Assembly: GCA_016700075.1 (NCBI GenBank) | Contig: CP065000.1 | Coordinates: 3,231,001-3,295,000, forward strand | Origin: Acidobacteriota bacterium | Lineage (GTDB): Bacteria > Acidobacteriota > Blastocatellia > Pyrinomonadales > Pyrinomonadaceae | Direction: 5' to 3' | DNA length: 64,000 bases | In this document: in pieces, positions 8,646-16,661 of the stretch | Position numbering within the stretch: position 1 is the first letter of the stretch | Layout: each line of letters starts with the position of its first letter | Translations under genes and position numbers: made by a program | Notes under the pieces: model-generated | What the model saw: the letters and a program-made list of their open reading frames with translations, nothing else | Databases searched by the model: none | What the model was told of the DNA's origin: nothing

Positions 8646-9608
8646 TTACGCTGAGGCGGAGCCTCCGGTTACAAGATAAAGAACCGCCATGCGGACGGCG
8701 ACGCCGTATTTTACTTGGTCTAGGATGAGTGAACGCGAGCTGTCGGCGACCTCTGACGCGATCTCGATGCCGCGGTTCATCGGGCCGGGATGCAGGACGA
8801 TGGCATCCTTTTTCGCAAGGTCAAGGCGTTCGTTAGTCAGGCCGTAATGGATCGAATATTCACGCAGCGTCGGGAAGTATGCGGCGTCCTGCCGTTCGCG
8901 TTGGATGCGGAGGATCATCACGACATCGGCGCCGCGGATCGCTTCCTCGATGTGTTCACAAACAATGAGCTGAGTTGACCTGCCTTCGTCAGCGCCCACG
9001 AGATGAATGAAATCCGGCGGCACGAGTGTTCCCGGCCCGGCGACGCGAACACGCGCTCCGAGCTTGGTCAGCAGATGAATATTCGAACGAGCAACTCGGC
9101 TATGGAGGATGTCGCCCACAATTGCGACCTCAAGTCCTTCAAATTGCTTTTTGTGTTCGCGGATGGTCATCGCGTCGAGCAGTGCCTGTGTCGGATGCTC
9201 GTTCGATCCGTCGCCGGCGTTAATGATGGCAGCTTTGCTGACCTTGGCAAGCTGATACGGAACGCCCGCCGATCCATGACGCACGACGATGCAGTCCGGG
9301 TTCATCGCGTCGAGATTTAAGGCCGTATCTACAAGAGTTTCGCCTTTACTGAGGCTGGACGACGCGACGCTGATGTTTACTGCATCCGCGGAAAGGCGTT
9401 TGGCGGCCAATTCGAAAGATGTTCTTGTGCGGGTCGAATTTTCGAAAAAGAGATTGATTACCGTTTTGCCGCGAAGCGTCGGCACTTTCTTGATCTCGCG
9501 GACATTGACCTCAAGAAAATTCTCCGACGTATCAAGAATGCCCTTTATCTCCGCGGCGGTAAGGTCGCGGATGCCAAGCAGGTCTCGTCGTCTAAAAGGT
9601 TTGTCCAT
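8646..9608 (-). CDS. pyrB: Aspartate carbamoyltransferase catalytic subunit
   Basis: This enzyme condenses carbamoyl phosphate with aspartate, the committed step of pyrimidine synthesis. The 320 residues include the carbamoyl-phosphate-binding FFENSTRTRTSFELAAKRL near 55, GDGSNEHPTQALLD in the middle and the late HPGPMNRGIEI motif. No regulatory pyrI-type subunit is visible nearby, so control would rest on PyrR or transcription. It follows pyrR with only a 36-bp gap that contains an intrinsic terminator. Full family length, no anomalies. Confidence 0.97.
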   Translation of the reverse strand: MDKPFRRRDLLGIRDLTAAEIKGILDTSENFLEVNVREIKKVPTLRGKTVINLFFENSTRTRTSFELAAKRLSADAVNISVASSSLSKGETLVDTALNLDAMNPDCIVVRHGSAGVPYQLAKVSKAAIINAGDGSNEHPTQALLDAMTIREHKKQFEGLEVAIVGDILHSRVARSNIHLLTKLGARVRVAGPGTLVPPDFIHLVGADEGRSTQLIVCEHIEEAIRGADVVMILRIQRERQDAAYFPTLREYSIHYGLTNERLDLAKKDAIVLHPGPMNRGIEIASEVADSSRSLILDQVKYGVAVRMAVLYLVTGGSASA

Positions 9609-9617
9609 CGGTGTTGG

Positions 9618-9642
9618 AAAAAAAAACAGGCCGTCAGGCCTG
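9618..9642 (-). terminator. Intrinsic terminator/possible attenuator between pyrR and pyrB
   Basis: On the minus strand the hairpin CAGGCC-TGAC-GGCCTG (perfect 6-bp stem, 4-nt loop) is followed by nine uridines. It fills most of the gap between the pyrR stop (9645) and the pyrB start (9608). It is a textbook Rho-independent terminator placed inside the operon, so read-through must be allowed or controlled if pyrB and pyrC share the pyrR promoter. Confidence 0.82.
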
Positions 9643-9644
9643 AA

Positions 9645-10208
9645 TCATTTACGTTCAAAAATTCCTACTGCTTCGACCTCATCGAACTCTTTAAGCATTA
9701 CCTTTATTATCTCGGTCTGCTTTGTCGGTACGGTTTTGCCGATGAAGTCAGCCTGAATGGGCAATTCGCGGTGCTCGCTGCCGCGGTCTATCAGTACGGC
9801 GAGCTGGACACGTTTGGGCCGGCCGAAATCCATAAGCTGATCGAGCGCGGCACGAATGGTGCGGCCAGTGTAAAGCACGTCATCGATCAGGACGATATTC
9901 TTGCCTTCGATGTCTTCAGTTAGTTCGGTACGGTTGACGATCGGATTTGCACCGACCGTTGACAGGTCGTCGCGGTAAAGCGTGATGTCGAGAATGCCGT
10001 AAAGCGGACGAACGCCTTCTATGGCCTCTATCTTGTCACGGATATGCTCCGCCAAGGGAACACCGCGGCGCCGAATGCCCACCAAATAAAGGTCGTCGGC
10101 GCCTTTATTCTTCTCTACGATCTCAGTTGCCAAGCGCCGGAGAGCACGATTCATTGCCGCCGCGTCCATGATCCGCGACTTTTCAACCAAATTTAATTCT
10201 TCACTCAT
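9645..10208 (-). CDS. pyrR: Bifunctional pyr operon regulator/uracil phosphoribosyltransferase
   Basis: PyrR binds pyr mRNA in response to UMP/UTP and promotes termination; many homologues also convert uracil and PRPP to UMP. The 187-residue protein contains the PRPP-binding loop NIVLIDDVLYTGRTIRAAL, the early LYLVGIRRRGVPLA segment typical of the family, and LIDRGSEHRELPIQADFIGK. ATG 10206-10208 is preferred over the in-frame TTG at 10217, which would overlap the predicted -10 box. It heads the pyrR-pyrB-pyrC series, as in Bacillus and Thermus. Confidence 0.95.
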   Translation of the reverse strand: MSEELNLVEKSRIMDAAAMNRALRRLATEIVEKNKGADDLYLVGIRRRGVPLAEHIRDKIEAIEGVRPLYGILDITLYRDDLSTVGANPIVNRTELTEDIEGKNIVLIDDVLYTGRTIRAALDQLMDFGRPKRVQLAVLIDRGSEHRELPIQADFIGKTVPTKQTEIIKVMLKEFDEVEAVGIFERK

Positions 10209-10217
10209 TCGTAGCAA

Positions 10218-10246
10218 ATCGTAACAAAGGGCGGGGCGAAGTTCAA
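10218..10246 (-). promoter_or_regulatory. Predicted sigma-70-type promoter of pyrR
   Basis: On the minus strand TTGAAC (10241-10246) and TACGAT (10218-10223) are separated by 17 bp. The expected transcription start is about 10211, leaving only a few bases before ATG 10208, so the mRNA would be almost leaderless and there would be no room for a PyrR attenuator upstream of pyrR itself. Confidence 0.5.
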
Positions 10247-10263
10247 AGTTTACGCTCGTTAGT

Positions 10264-10291
10264 TTGGAATGCGGCGTGCATTAAATAGAAT
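10264..10291 (+). promoter_or_regulatory. Predicted promoter of pyrD
   Basis: TTGGAA (10264-10269) and TAGAAT (10286-10291) with a 16-bp spacer. The start codon at 10302 begins about 10 bp after the -10 box and no Shine-Dalgarno sequence is visible, so pyrD may also be translated from a nearly leaderless transcript. Confidence 0.5.
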
Positions 10292-10301
10292 CTAAACGTC
10301 G

Positions 10302-11372
10302 ATGTCGGGATTTTGGAACAAGATCGTCAGGCCGGTAATGTTCGCGTTGGACGCCGAGCGTGCACACGAACTCGGGATGAGCGCATTGAGGAACGGACTA
10401 GCGAGGCCGTTTTACAGCGAAGAGGTTTTTCCCGAACTCGAAACGGAGGTTTTTGGGCTGAGGTTTAAAAATCCTCTAGGTATCGCAGCGGGGTTCGACA
10501 AGAACGGAACCGTCGTTGAACAGCTTGCTTCGCTTGGCTTCGGTTTCGTCGAGGTTGGCACGGTCACGCTTAAGCCGCAGCCCGGAAATGAGCGGCCGAG
10601 GATGTTTCGGCTGCCGGCCGACAATGCTCTGATCAACAGGCTTGGTTTTAACAATGACGGTGCAGAAGCGGTCGCGGATAGATTGGCGAAGATAAAAAGG
10701 AGGTGCATTGTCGGTGTGAATATCGGCAAGAACCGCGATGTCGCGATCGCGGACGCGGTCGAAAATTATGTCCGGACATATGATATCGTCCATCCGGTCG
10801 CAGATTACATCACAGTTAATATCTCGTCGCCGAACACACCGAATTTGCGGGAACTGCAAAAAGGGGAGAGCCTTGACGAATTGCTCTCGGCACTAACCGA
10901 AAGGAATGCGGAAGAAGCGAGAAAACCGCTGTTGGTCAAGATCGCGCCCGACCTCAACGATGCGGAGATCAGAGCCGTTGTTGAAAAATGTATGCAATAC
11001 GGCATCGACGGCATTATTGCAGCAAATACGACCATCTCCAGACAGGGCCTGCAGACAAAAGAGGTTGAAGCCATCGGTGCGGGCGGACTGAGCGGCAGGC
11101 CGCTGACGATGCGGTCAACGGAAGTGGTCCGGCGAATCTATGAATTTTCAGACGGAAAACTCCCCATCGTAGGCGTCGGCGGTATATTCGATGCGAACGA
11201 TGCTTTTGAGAAGTTCGCCGCCGGAGCTTCGCTTGTCCAGGCTTATACGGGCTTCGTTTATGTCGGTCCGACCTTCGCTGCGGATGTATGTAGAGGGCTG
11301 GCAAAATGCTTGAGAGATAATGGATTTCGGTCGATCGGTGATGCTGTCGGTTCTTCGGTAAGTACCCGTTAG
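10302..11372 (+). CDS. pyrD: Dihydroorotate dehydrogenase (quinone), class 2
   Basis: A membrane-associated flavoenzyme that oxidises dihydroorotate to orotate using quinone. The N-terminal extension (FWNKIVRPVMFALDAERAHELG) is the amphipathic quinone-tunnel region that marks class 2. FMN-site motifs GIAAGFDKNG and GTVTLKPQPGNERPR are present, as is NISSPNTPNLREL with the catalytic Ser of class 2 enzymes, plus ANTTISR and the late GVGGIF. Length of 356 residues is standard. It is transcribed divergently from pyrR, so the shared 93-bp spacer separates both halves of the pathway. Confidence 0.96.
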   Translation: MSGFWNKIVRPVMFALDAERAHELGMSALRNGLARPFYSEEVFPELETEVFGLRFKNPLGIAAGFDKNGTVVEQLASLGFGFVEVGTVTLKPQPGNERPRMFRLPADNALINRLGFNNDGAEAVADRLAKIKRRCIVGVNIGKNRDVAIADAVENYVRTYDIVHPVADYITVNISSPNTPNLRELQKGESLDELLSALTERNAEEARKPLLVKIAPDLNDAEIRAVVEKCMQYGIDGIIAANTTISRQGLQTKEVEAIGAGGLSGRPLTMRSTEVVRRIYEFSDGKLPIVGVGGIFDANDAFEKFAAGASLVQAYTGFVYVGPTFAADVCRGLAKCLRDNGFRSIGDAVGSSVSTR

Positions 11373-11376
11373 TTGG

Positions 11377-11404
11377 TTGACACAATCCGTCTGCACGTTA
11401 TAAT
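11377..11404 (+). promoter_or_regulatory. Consensus promoter of the yceD-rpmF-fab cluster
   Basis: TTGACA (11377-11382) and TATAAT (11399-11404), both perfect matches to the sigma-70 consensus, with a 16-bp spacer. It starts right after the pyrD stop and is the best promoter in the window, as expected for ribosomal-protein and fatty-acid genes. Confidence 0.85.
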
Positions 11405-11458
11405 TACACTTTTGCCGTTTGCCCGGTGACAAAGACCGTGCGGCGGCAGTTTTTGACA

Positions 11459-11968
11459 ATGAAGATCATCCTCGACCAAGTTTCCGTTCAGCCGCGTCAG
11501 ATAGACGAGAGTTTTGGGCAGGACGAGGTCGAGTTGGACGACGAGGCAAAGCTTGTCGGCGATGCAGCGTTTTCCGGGACCGTCCGAAAAGAGGGCGTGC
11601 GGGTGTTGGTCGAAGGCACGGTGACGGCAGACGTCGAGATGCCGTGTTCACGATGTCTTGAGAAGACAACGTTCACGACCAATGCACACTTTGTTGACGT
11701 GCTCGTCGATTCTGAATATGAGCCGACAGATGCTGAGCTCCAAGTTTCGGACGACGGACTCGACGAATCGCTGGTCATCGGAGGCGAGGTAGAGTTGGCC
11801 GAACTCGTCCGTGAACGAATATTGCTTGAGCTGCCCGAAATTTGTTTGTGCAGCGACGATTGCAAAGGGCTTTGTCCGAAATGCGGCGTGAATTGGAACA
11901 CAGGCTCTTGCGACTGTTCCGACCAAGAGATAGACCCGAGGTGGGCCGCTTTACAGAATTTGAATTGA
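11459..11968 (+). CDS. yceD: YceD/DUF177 family protein
   Basis: A 169-residue cytoplasmic protein of the YceD (DUF177) family, almost always encoded directly upstream of rpmF. It has been linked to 23S rRNA or large-subunit maturation. It has the family Cys pair MPCSRCLEKT near residue 62 and a second cluster of cysteines near the C-terminus (EICLCSDDCKGLCPKCG, then SCDC) that probably binds zinc. ATG 11459 starts the family-like MKIILDQV; an in-frame GTG at 11426 is possible but has no better ribosome-binding site. It lies 37 bp before rpmF and behind a consensus promoter. Confidence 0.92.
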   Translation: MKIILDQVSVQPRQIDESFGQDEVELDDEAKLVGDAAFSGTVRKEGVRVLVEGTVTADVEMPCSRCLEKTTFTTNAHFVDVLVDSEYEPTDAELQVSDDGLDESLVIGGEVELAELVRERILLELPEICLCSDDCKGLCPKCGVNWNTGSCDCSDQEIDPRWAALQNLN

Positions 11969-12005
11969 GATTCCGCGAGAGTGCGGATTGATATAAGAGG
12001 TAATA

Positions 12006-12191
12006 ATGCCAAATCCTAAAAGACGACATTCACATGCGAGAACTCGACAGCGTCGAGCTCATGATGCGCTGAAAACGCCGCAGTTCTATATGGACAAAGA
12101 TACCGGCGAAGCTAAAAAGCCGCATCGTATCGACCCTAAGACCGGCATGTACAAAGGCCGCCAGGTCATTGAGCCGAAAGAAGCAGAATAG
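12006..12191 (+). CDS. rpmF: 50S ribosomal protein L32
   Basis: A 61-residue basic ribosomal protein. The N-terminus MPNPKRRHSHARTRQRRAHD matches the conserved L32 start (usually MAVPKRKxSxxRxxxRRxH). This copy lacks the CxxC zinc pairs of zinc-containing L32 (none of the 61 residues is Cys), so it is the zinc-free form. An AGAGG-like ribosome-binding site lies just upstream. Order yceD-rpmF-fabH is the standard bacterial arrangement, except that plsX is missing between rpmF and fabH. Confidence 0.96.
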   Translation: MPNPKRRHSHARTRQRRAHDALKTPQFYMDKDTGEAKKPHRIDPKTGMYKGRQVIEPKEAE

Positions 12192-12216
12192 CCGCATCTG
12201 AACCTCAAACCCTGAC

Positions 12217-13203
12217 ATGACGGAACATAACGCCGGGATCATCGGAATGGGACACGCTTATCCGGAGGGTATTCTCACGAATGCCGATCTGGAGAAGATC
12301 GTCGACACCAACGATGAATGGATCACTACGCGCACCGGCATCAAACAGCGTCACAAAGCGGCGGAAAACGAATACACCTCCCAGTTCGGCACAAGAGCCG
12401 CACTTCAAGCCATCGAAAGAGCGGGCCTGAAGCCCGAAGACATCGACATTATCATCTGTGCAACGACCACGCCGGATCAGATAATGCCGTCAACCGGAGC
12501 GTTGATACAGGCACAGATCGGTGCTGTTAATGCTGCCGGAATGGACGTTTTTGCCGCGTGCTCGGGATTTTTGTACGGCCTGACGATGGTCGAATCGATG
12601 ATCCGCACGGGACAGATCCGATACGCTCTGGTCATCGGAGCCGAAGTTCTTACAAAATACGTTGACTACACCGACCGCGGAACCTGCGTCATTTTCGGCG
12701 ACGGAGCCGGAGCGGCCGTGGTCGGGCCGGTCGAAAAAGGAAAGGGAATTCTCGCGACCAAGATCAGATCCGACGGCCGCTACGAAGAGCAGCTATACGC
12801 GCCGGGCGGCGGAACAAAGCTCGGCACGTCGCACGAGACCATCGACGAACGCCTGCACTTTTTCAAGATGAAAGGCAATGAGCTTTTCAAGGTAGCGGTG
12901 CGTTCGATGGCGGATATATCTGCCGAAATGCTCGAAAAAGCAGGCTACACGGTCGATGATGTGGACATCGTGATACCGCATCAGGCGAACCAACGCATCA
13001 CAGATGCGGTCGCTTCCAGGCTCGGCGTGCCGGAGGAAAAGGTATATTCGAATATCGCAATGCACGGCAACACTTCATCCGCTTCGATCCCCATCGCGAT
13101 GGATGAGTGTATCCAGTCGGGCCGTATCAAAAAGGGAAGTTTGGTGCTGCTGACGGCGTTCGGCGGCGGCGTGACGTGGGGCGGAACCGTTATCCGTTTT
13201 TAA
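12217..13203 (+). CDS. fabH: Beta-ketoacyl-ACP synthase III
   Basis: FabH starts fatty-acid synthesis by condensing an acyl-CoA with malonyl-ACP. The 328 residues hold the full Cys-His-Asn triad: FAACSGFLYGL (Cys near 111), IPHQANQRI (His near 250) and MHGNTSSAS (Asn near 280). The N-terminal GMGHAYPEGILTN and the C-terminal AFGGGVTWGG are typical. The gene starts 25 bp after rpmF with no strong Shine-Dalgarno sequence. Chain-length preference (acetyl versus branched primers) cannot be deduced. Confidence 0.97.
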   Translation: MTEHNAGIIGMGHAYPEGILTNADLEKIVDTNDEWITTRTGIKQRHKAAENEYTSQFGTRAALQAIERAGLKPEDIDIIICATTTPDQIMPSTGALIQAQIGAVNAAGMDVFAACSGFLYGLTMVESMIRTGQIRYALVIGAEVLTKYVDYTDRGTCVIFGDGAGAAVVGPVEKGKGILATKIRSDGRYEEQLYAPGGGTKLGTSHETIDERLHFFKMKGNELFKVAVRSMADISAEMLEKAGYTVDDVDIVIPHQANQRITDAVASRLGVPEEKVYSNIAMHGNTSSASIPIAMDECIQSGRIKKGSLVLLTAFGGGVTWGGTVIRF

Positions 13204-13215
13204 TGAGCAGTTTTT

Positions 13216-13279
13216 AACGTAAAGACGCTGAGCCGCCAAGATGCAAAGAAGTTCTTTGCGGTCTCTGCGGCCTCGCGTT
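13216..13279. repeat. Imperfect palindromic intergenic repeat between fabH and fabD
   Basis: A 64-bp imperfect inverted repeat made of short AAAGACGC/GCGGTCT-like steps. The left half starts AACGTAAAGACGCTGAG and the right half ends CTGCGGCCTCGCGTT; a CAAAGAA/TTCTTTG turn marks the centre. It resembles the widespread family of palindromes built from AACGCAAAGRCGC units seen between genes in many phyla. It would fold into a long hairpin in the fabH-fabD mRNA. Confidence 0.65.
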
Positions 13280-13290
13280 GAAAGTAGCTG

Positions 13291-14226
13291 ATGAGCAAGA
13301 TCGCGTACATATTTCCGGGCCAGGGAAGCCAGACAGTCGGAATGGGAAAGGAACTTTGCGACGCATATCCTGCGGCACGTGAGGTATTCGAGATCGCCGA
13401 CGAGGCTCTCGGTTTCTCCCTTTCAGACCTTTGTTTCTCGGGAGATGAAGAAGCACTGAAGCTGACAGCCAACACTCAGCCCGCAATTTTGACGACATCA
13501 ATAGCGGCGTACAGAGCCGCGGCCGCGGAAGGCCTGCCGAGACCTGATTTTGTCGCGGGACACAGCTTGGGTGAGTATTCAGCCTTGGTTGCAGCCGGTG
13601 TATTAGATCTTGCGGATGCAGTTCGGACCGTGCGAAAACGCGGAACCTATATGCAGGAAGCGGTTCCTGTCGGCGTTGGAGCTATGGCAGCGATCCTGGG
13701 CCTCGACGAGGCGACTGTCGCCGCGGGCTGTGAAAAGGCCGCGGAAGGTCAGGTTTGCAGCCCTGCGAACATCAATTCACATTCACAGATCGTCATTGCC
13801 GGAAATGCGGAAGCGGTCGATCGTGCCTGCGAGATATTGAAAGAAATGGGTGCGAAACGGGCGATAAAGCTGCCCGTTTCGGCTCCGTTCCATTGTTCGC
13901 TGATGATGCCCGCACAGGAGCGTTTAACCGAAAACCTGCATGAATTGAATTACTCAGAGCCGAGTTGTCCTGTCGTTCACAATGTTGACGCATTGGCGAA
14001 TTTTGACGCCTCGGCCGTTTGCGATAAGCTAATTCAACAGGTTTCGTCGCCGGTGCGTTGGCTCCAAACGGTGGAACTTCTGCGTCGGGAAGGCGTAACA
14101 AAGTTCGTCGAAATCGGTCCCGGAAAGGTGCTCTCAGGCTTGGTTCGCCAGATCGACCGCGAGGCCGAAACGGCGAACTTCGAAGATCCGGCGAGTTTGA
14201 ACAATACTTTAGAAACTATTTCATAA
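13291..14226 (+). CDS. fabD: Malonyl-CoA:ACP transacylase
   Basis: FabD transfers malonyl from CoA to ACP for chain elongation. The 311-residue protein begins IAYIFPGQGSQTVGMG, has the nucleophile elbow GHSLGEYSALVAAG (Ser near 91) and the catalytic His in APFHCSLM (near 199). FVEIGPGKVLSGL near the C-terminus is another family signature. It is separated from fabH by a palindromic repeat and lies 14 bp before acpP. The fabG gene that commonly sits between fabD and acpP is absent here. Confidence 0.97.
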   Translation: MSKIAYIFPGQGSQTVGMGKELCDAYPAAREVFEIADEALGFSLSDLCFSGDEEALKLTANTQPAILTTSIAAYRAAAAEGLPRPDFVAGHSLGEYSALVAAGVLDLADAVRTVRKRGTYMQEAVPVGVGAMAAILGLDEATVAAGCEKAAEGQVCSPANINSHSQIVIAGNAEAVDRACEILKEMGAKRAIKLPVSAPFHCSLMMPAQERLTENLHELNYSEPSCPVVHNVDALANFDASAVCDKLIQQVSSPVRWLQTVELLRREGVTKFVEIGPGKVLSGLVRQIDREAETANFEDPASLNNTLETIS

Positions 14227-14240
14227 TTTGAGGAGAAACT

Positions 14241-14477
14241 ATGTCAGACGTACAGGATAAGATCAAACAGATCATTGTAGATGAGCTCGGTGTCGATGAG
14301 GCCGAAGTAACCGAAAACGCACGCTTTATCGAAGACCTCGGTGCCGATTCGCTGGACCTCGTGGAACTCGTGATGCGATTCGAAGAGGAATTTGACATCG
14401 AAATTCCCGACGAAGACGCAGAGAAGATCCAGAGCGTTCGCGATGCATACGCATACGTCGAGCAGCACAAGGGATAA
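14241..14477 (+). CDS. acpP: Acyl carrier protein
   Basis: A 78-residue acidic four-helix carrier whose Ser in the DLGADSLDLVEL motif (near residue 37) receives the 4'-phosphopantetheine arm. Sequence is typical throughout, including IVDELGVDEAEV at the start and IPDEDAEKI in helix III. A good AGGAGA ribosome-binding site precedes ATG 14241. It sits between fabD and fabF, as in most bacteria. Confidence 0.98.
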   Translation: MSDVQDKIKQIIVDELGVDEAEVTENARFIEDLGADSLDLVELVMRFEEEFDIEIPDEDAEKIQSVRDAYAYVEQHKG

Positions 14478-14536
14478 CGTTCGGAGTGCGCGATCCGTCG
14501 CGTTCTTTTACGGGCCCGTGCCCGCACTCTAAACCT

Positions 14537-15778
14537 ATGAAACGTCGAGTTGTAGTAACAGGGCTCGGGTTGGTGACGGCGTTGGGAAACGACGTCGGGT
14601 CGACCTGGGCCGCCATGATGCGCGGCGAAAACGGCGCGGACGGCATCAAGAAATTTGATGTCGAGGGATTTCCCGTGCGGTTCGCGTGCGAGGTGAAGGA
14701 ATTCGATCCCCTCAGTTTTCTCGATAAGAAGGAAGCAAGGCGGATGGGAGCTTTTACCCATTTCGCGTTGGCCGCCTCGGACGAGGCGATGAAGCACAGC
14801 GGACTTGTCATCGACGAGTCTAATGCCGATATGATCGGGACATACATCAGTTCCGGCATCGGCGATTTCTGGGCCATCGAACGCGAGCATGAAAAGTTGC
14901 TCAATTCCGGCCCCGAACGCGTTTCGCCTTTCTTTATTGTTTCGGCGATCGTCAATTTGGCGGCCGGCAACGTCTCTATTCGTCACGGTGCGAAAGGGCC
15001 GAATTCGGCGACCGCGACGGCATGTTCTGCGGGAGCTCACGCTATCGGCGACAGCTTCCGCATCATAGAACGCGGCGATGCGGACGCGATGATCTGCGGC
15101 GGTGCCGAAAGCGCCATCACGCCGATGTCGGTCGCAGGATTCGCTTCAATGCGTGCTCTTTCGACACGCAACGACGATCCGAAACGGGCATCGAGGCCGT
15201 TCGACGCGGACCGCGACGGTTTTGTGATCGGCGAAGGTGCGGGCATCATGATCCTCGAGGAGCTTGAGTTCGCAAAGGCTCGCGGGGCGAATATTCTCGC
15301 GGAGATAGTCGGCTACGGCATGTCGGGCGATGCTTTTCATGTAACGATGCCTGACGAATCGGGATCGGGCGCCATTCGGGTGATGGAAAGAGCGATCAAG
15401 GACGCCGGTATCTCACCAGAACAGATCGGCTACATCAACGCTCACGGCACTTCGACGCCGTACAACGATAAGTTCGAAACCCTGGCGATCAAGAAAGTCT
15501 TCGGCGAGCATGCCTACAAAACACCGGTGAGCTCGACCAAGTCGATGACAGGGCATGCACTCGGAGCGGCAGGCGGTTTGGAGGCTGTTTTCTCGGTAAA
15601 AGCGATAACCGAAAAAATGCTGCCACCGACGATCAACTATGATACGCCGGACCCCGATTGCGACCTGGATTACATACCGAACGCAGCTCGCGAGGCAGAA
15701 ATAGAATACGCTCTTTCGAACAATTTCGGATTTGGCGGGACGAATGCGTGTTTGATCTTCAAGCGATTTAATGATTAG
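14537..15778 (+). CDS. fabF: Beta-ketoacyl-ACP synthase II
   Basis: FabF catalyses the elongation condensations of type II fatty-acid synthesis. The catalytic triad is intact: TACSAGAHAIGDS (Cys near 164), NAHGTSTPYND (His near 304) and SMTGHALGAAGG (His near 341). ATG 14537 opens the classic KRRVVVTGLGLVT; an in-frame ATG at 14486 would add 17 unrelated residues. The C-terminal NNFGFGGTNACLIF is complete, giving 413 residues. Last fab gene of the cluster, followed by a REP-type inverted pair instead of a standard terminator. Confidence 0.97.
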   Translation: MKRRVVVTGLGLVTALGNDVGSTWAAMMRGENGADGIKKFDVEGFPVRFACEVKEFDPLSFLDKKEARRMGAFTHFALAASDEAMKHSGLVIDESNADMIGTYISSGIGDFWAIEREHEKLLNSGPERVSPFFIVSAIVNLAAGNVSIRHGAKGPNSATATACSAGAHAIGDSFRIIERGDADAMICGGAESAITPMSVAGFASMRALSTRNDDPKRASRPFDADRDGFVIGEGAGIMILEELEFAKARGANILAEIVGYGMSGDAFHVTMPDESGSGAIRVMERAIKDAGISPEQIGYINAHGTSTPYNDKFETLAIKKVFGEHAYKTPVSSTKSMTGHALGAAGGLEAVFSVKAITEKMLPPTINYDTPDPDCDLDYIPNAAREAEIEYALSNNFGFGGTNACLIFKRFND

Positions 15779-15780
15779 TT

Positions 15781-15875
15781 AGAACCGCCTGCGGTAGCGG
15801 GCGGTTGAGGCTGGCGAAGACCAGGCTCAAACATACCGATACTACGATTAACCACCCGCTACCGCAGGTGGTTCT
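15781..15875. repeat. REPIN-like pair of inverted REP hairpins
   Basis: Two 24-bp copies in opposite orientation (15783-15806 and 15850-15873). The first is AACCGCCTGC-GGTA-GCGGGCGGTT, itself a 10-bp hairpin, and the second is its inverted near-copy with G/A changes. Outer AGAACC/GGTTCT ends extend the pairing to 95 bp. The arrangement is that of a REPIN (two REPs head to head), a non-autonomous element normally mobilised by a RAYT transposase. None is encoded in this window. It lies between fabF and etfB. Confidence 0.8.
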
Positions 15876-15884
15876 GACTTTGAG

Positions 15885-16661
15885 ATGAAGATAATAGTCT
15901 TGATGAAACAGGTCGCCAATAAGGATGCGGTGCTACGCATCGCCGGCGACGAAAAATGGATAAATGATGCCGACGTGGCGATGCAGACGAACGAGTCTGA
16001 CGGCTATGCACTCGAAGAAGCTCTGCGTACGGTAGAGGCCAAAGGCGGCGGCGAGGTCGTCGTTTGCTCGCTCGGGCCGCAATCAGCAAAGACCGTGATC
16101 AAGGACGCTCTCGCACGCGGTGCGAACCGTGCGATTCACATTGTCGTTGAGGACAGCAAGTCGCTTTCGGCATATCAGATCGCAAAGACCATCGCCGATG
16201 CCATCCGTGACGAGAATGCAGACCTGGTATTTACGGGCTTACAGTCCGACGACGCGAGCTATGGCCAGACGGGCGTTATTCTTGCCGAGCTTCTCGGCAT
16301 ACCGCACGCTACGATCGTCATCGAGGTCGATCGCGAAAGCCTCGGTGATTCGCTGCGTGTGAAACGCGAGCTCGAGAGCGGCTGGTATCAGTGGTTCACA
16401 TACAAACTGCCTGCCTTGCTGACCATTCAGTCCGGCATTTCGCAGATACGTTACGCTTCGCTCAAAGGCATCATGGCCGCAAAGAGTAAGGAGATCCGCG
16501 AAGTGACGCCCACGGTCGAGGCTTTCGCGGCAGCGGCGGCTGTCAATAAGGTTTATATGCCGCTAAAGACCAAGCAGACGCAGATCTTAGGCGGCGGCGA
16601 CGCTAAAGCCGGTGCGGTGGAGCTGGTCGAAAAGCTCAAGACGGAGGTGCGGGTAATATGA
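15885..16661 (+). CDS. etfB: Electron transfer flavoprotein subunit beta
   Basis: EtfB is the AMP-binding partner of EtfA; the dimer carries electrons from acyl-CoA and other dehydrogenases to ETF:quinone oxidoreductase. The 258 residues begin MKIIVLMKQVANKDAVLRI and include the nucleotide-binding segment VFTGLQSDDASYGQTG and the family signature region around VKRELESGWYQW. The start lies just downstream of the REP pair, whose AGGTGG could act as a distant ribosome-binding site. It overlaps etfA by 4 bp (ATGA), so the subunits are translationally coupled. Confidence 0.95.
   Translation: MKIIVLMKQVANKDAVLRIAGDEKWINDADVAMQTNESDGYALEEALRTVEAKGGGEVVVCSLGPQSAKTVIKDALARGANRAIHIVVEDSKSLSAYQIAKTIADAIRDENADLVFTGLQSDDASYGQTGVILAELLGIPHATIVIEVDRESLGDSLRVKRELESGWYQWFTYKLPALLTIQSGISQIRYASLKGIMAAKSKEIREVTPTVEAFAAAAAVNKVYMPLKTKQTQILGGGDAKAGAVELVEKLKTEVRVI

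Noticed and set aside
14216..15040. Long minus-strand frame (274 codons) across acpP and fabF
   Set aside because: Arg/Ser-rich composition without motifs; the plus strand encodes intact AcpP and FabF with all catalytic residues.
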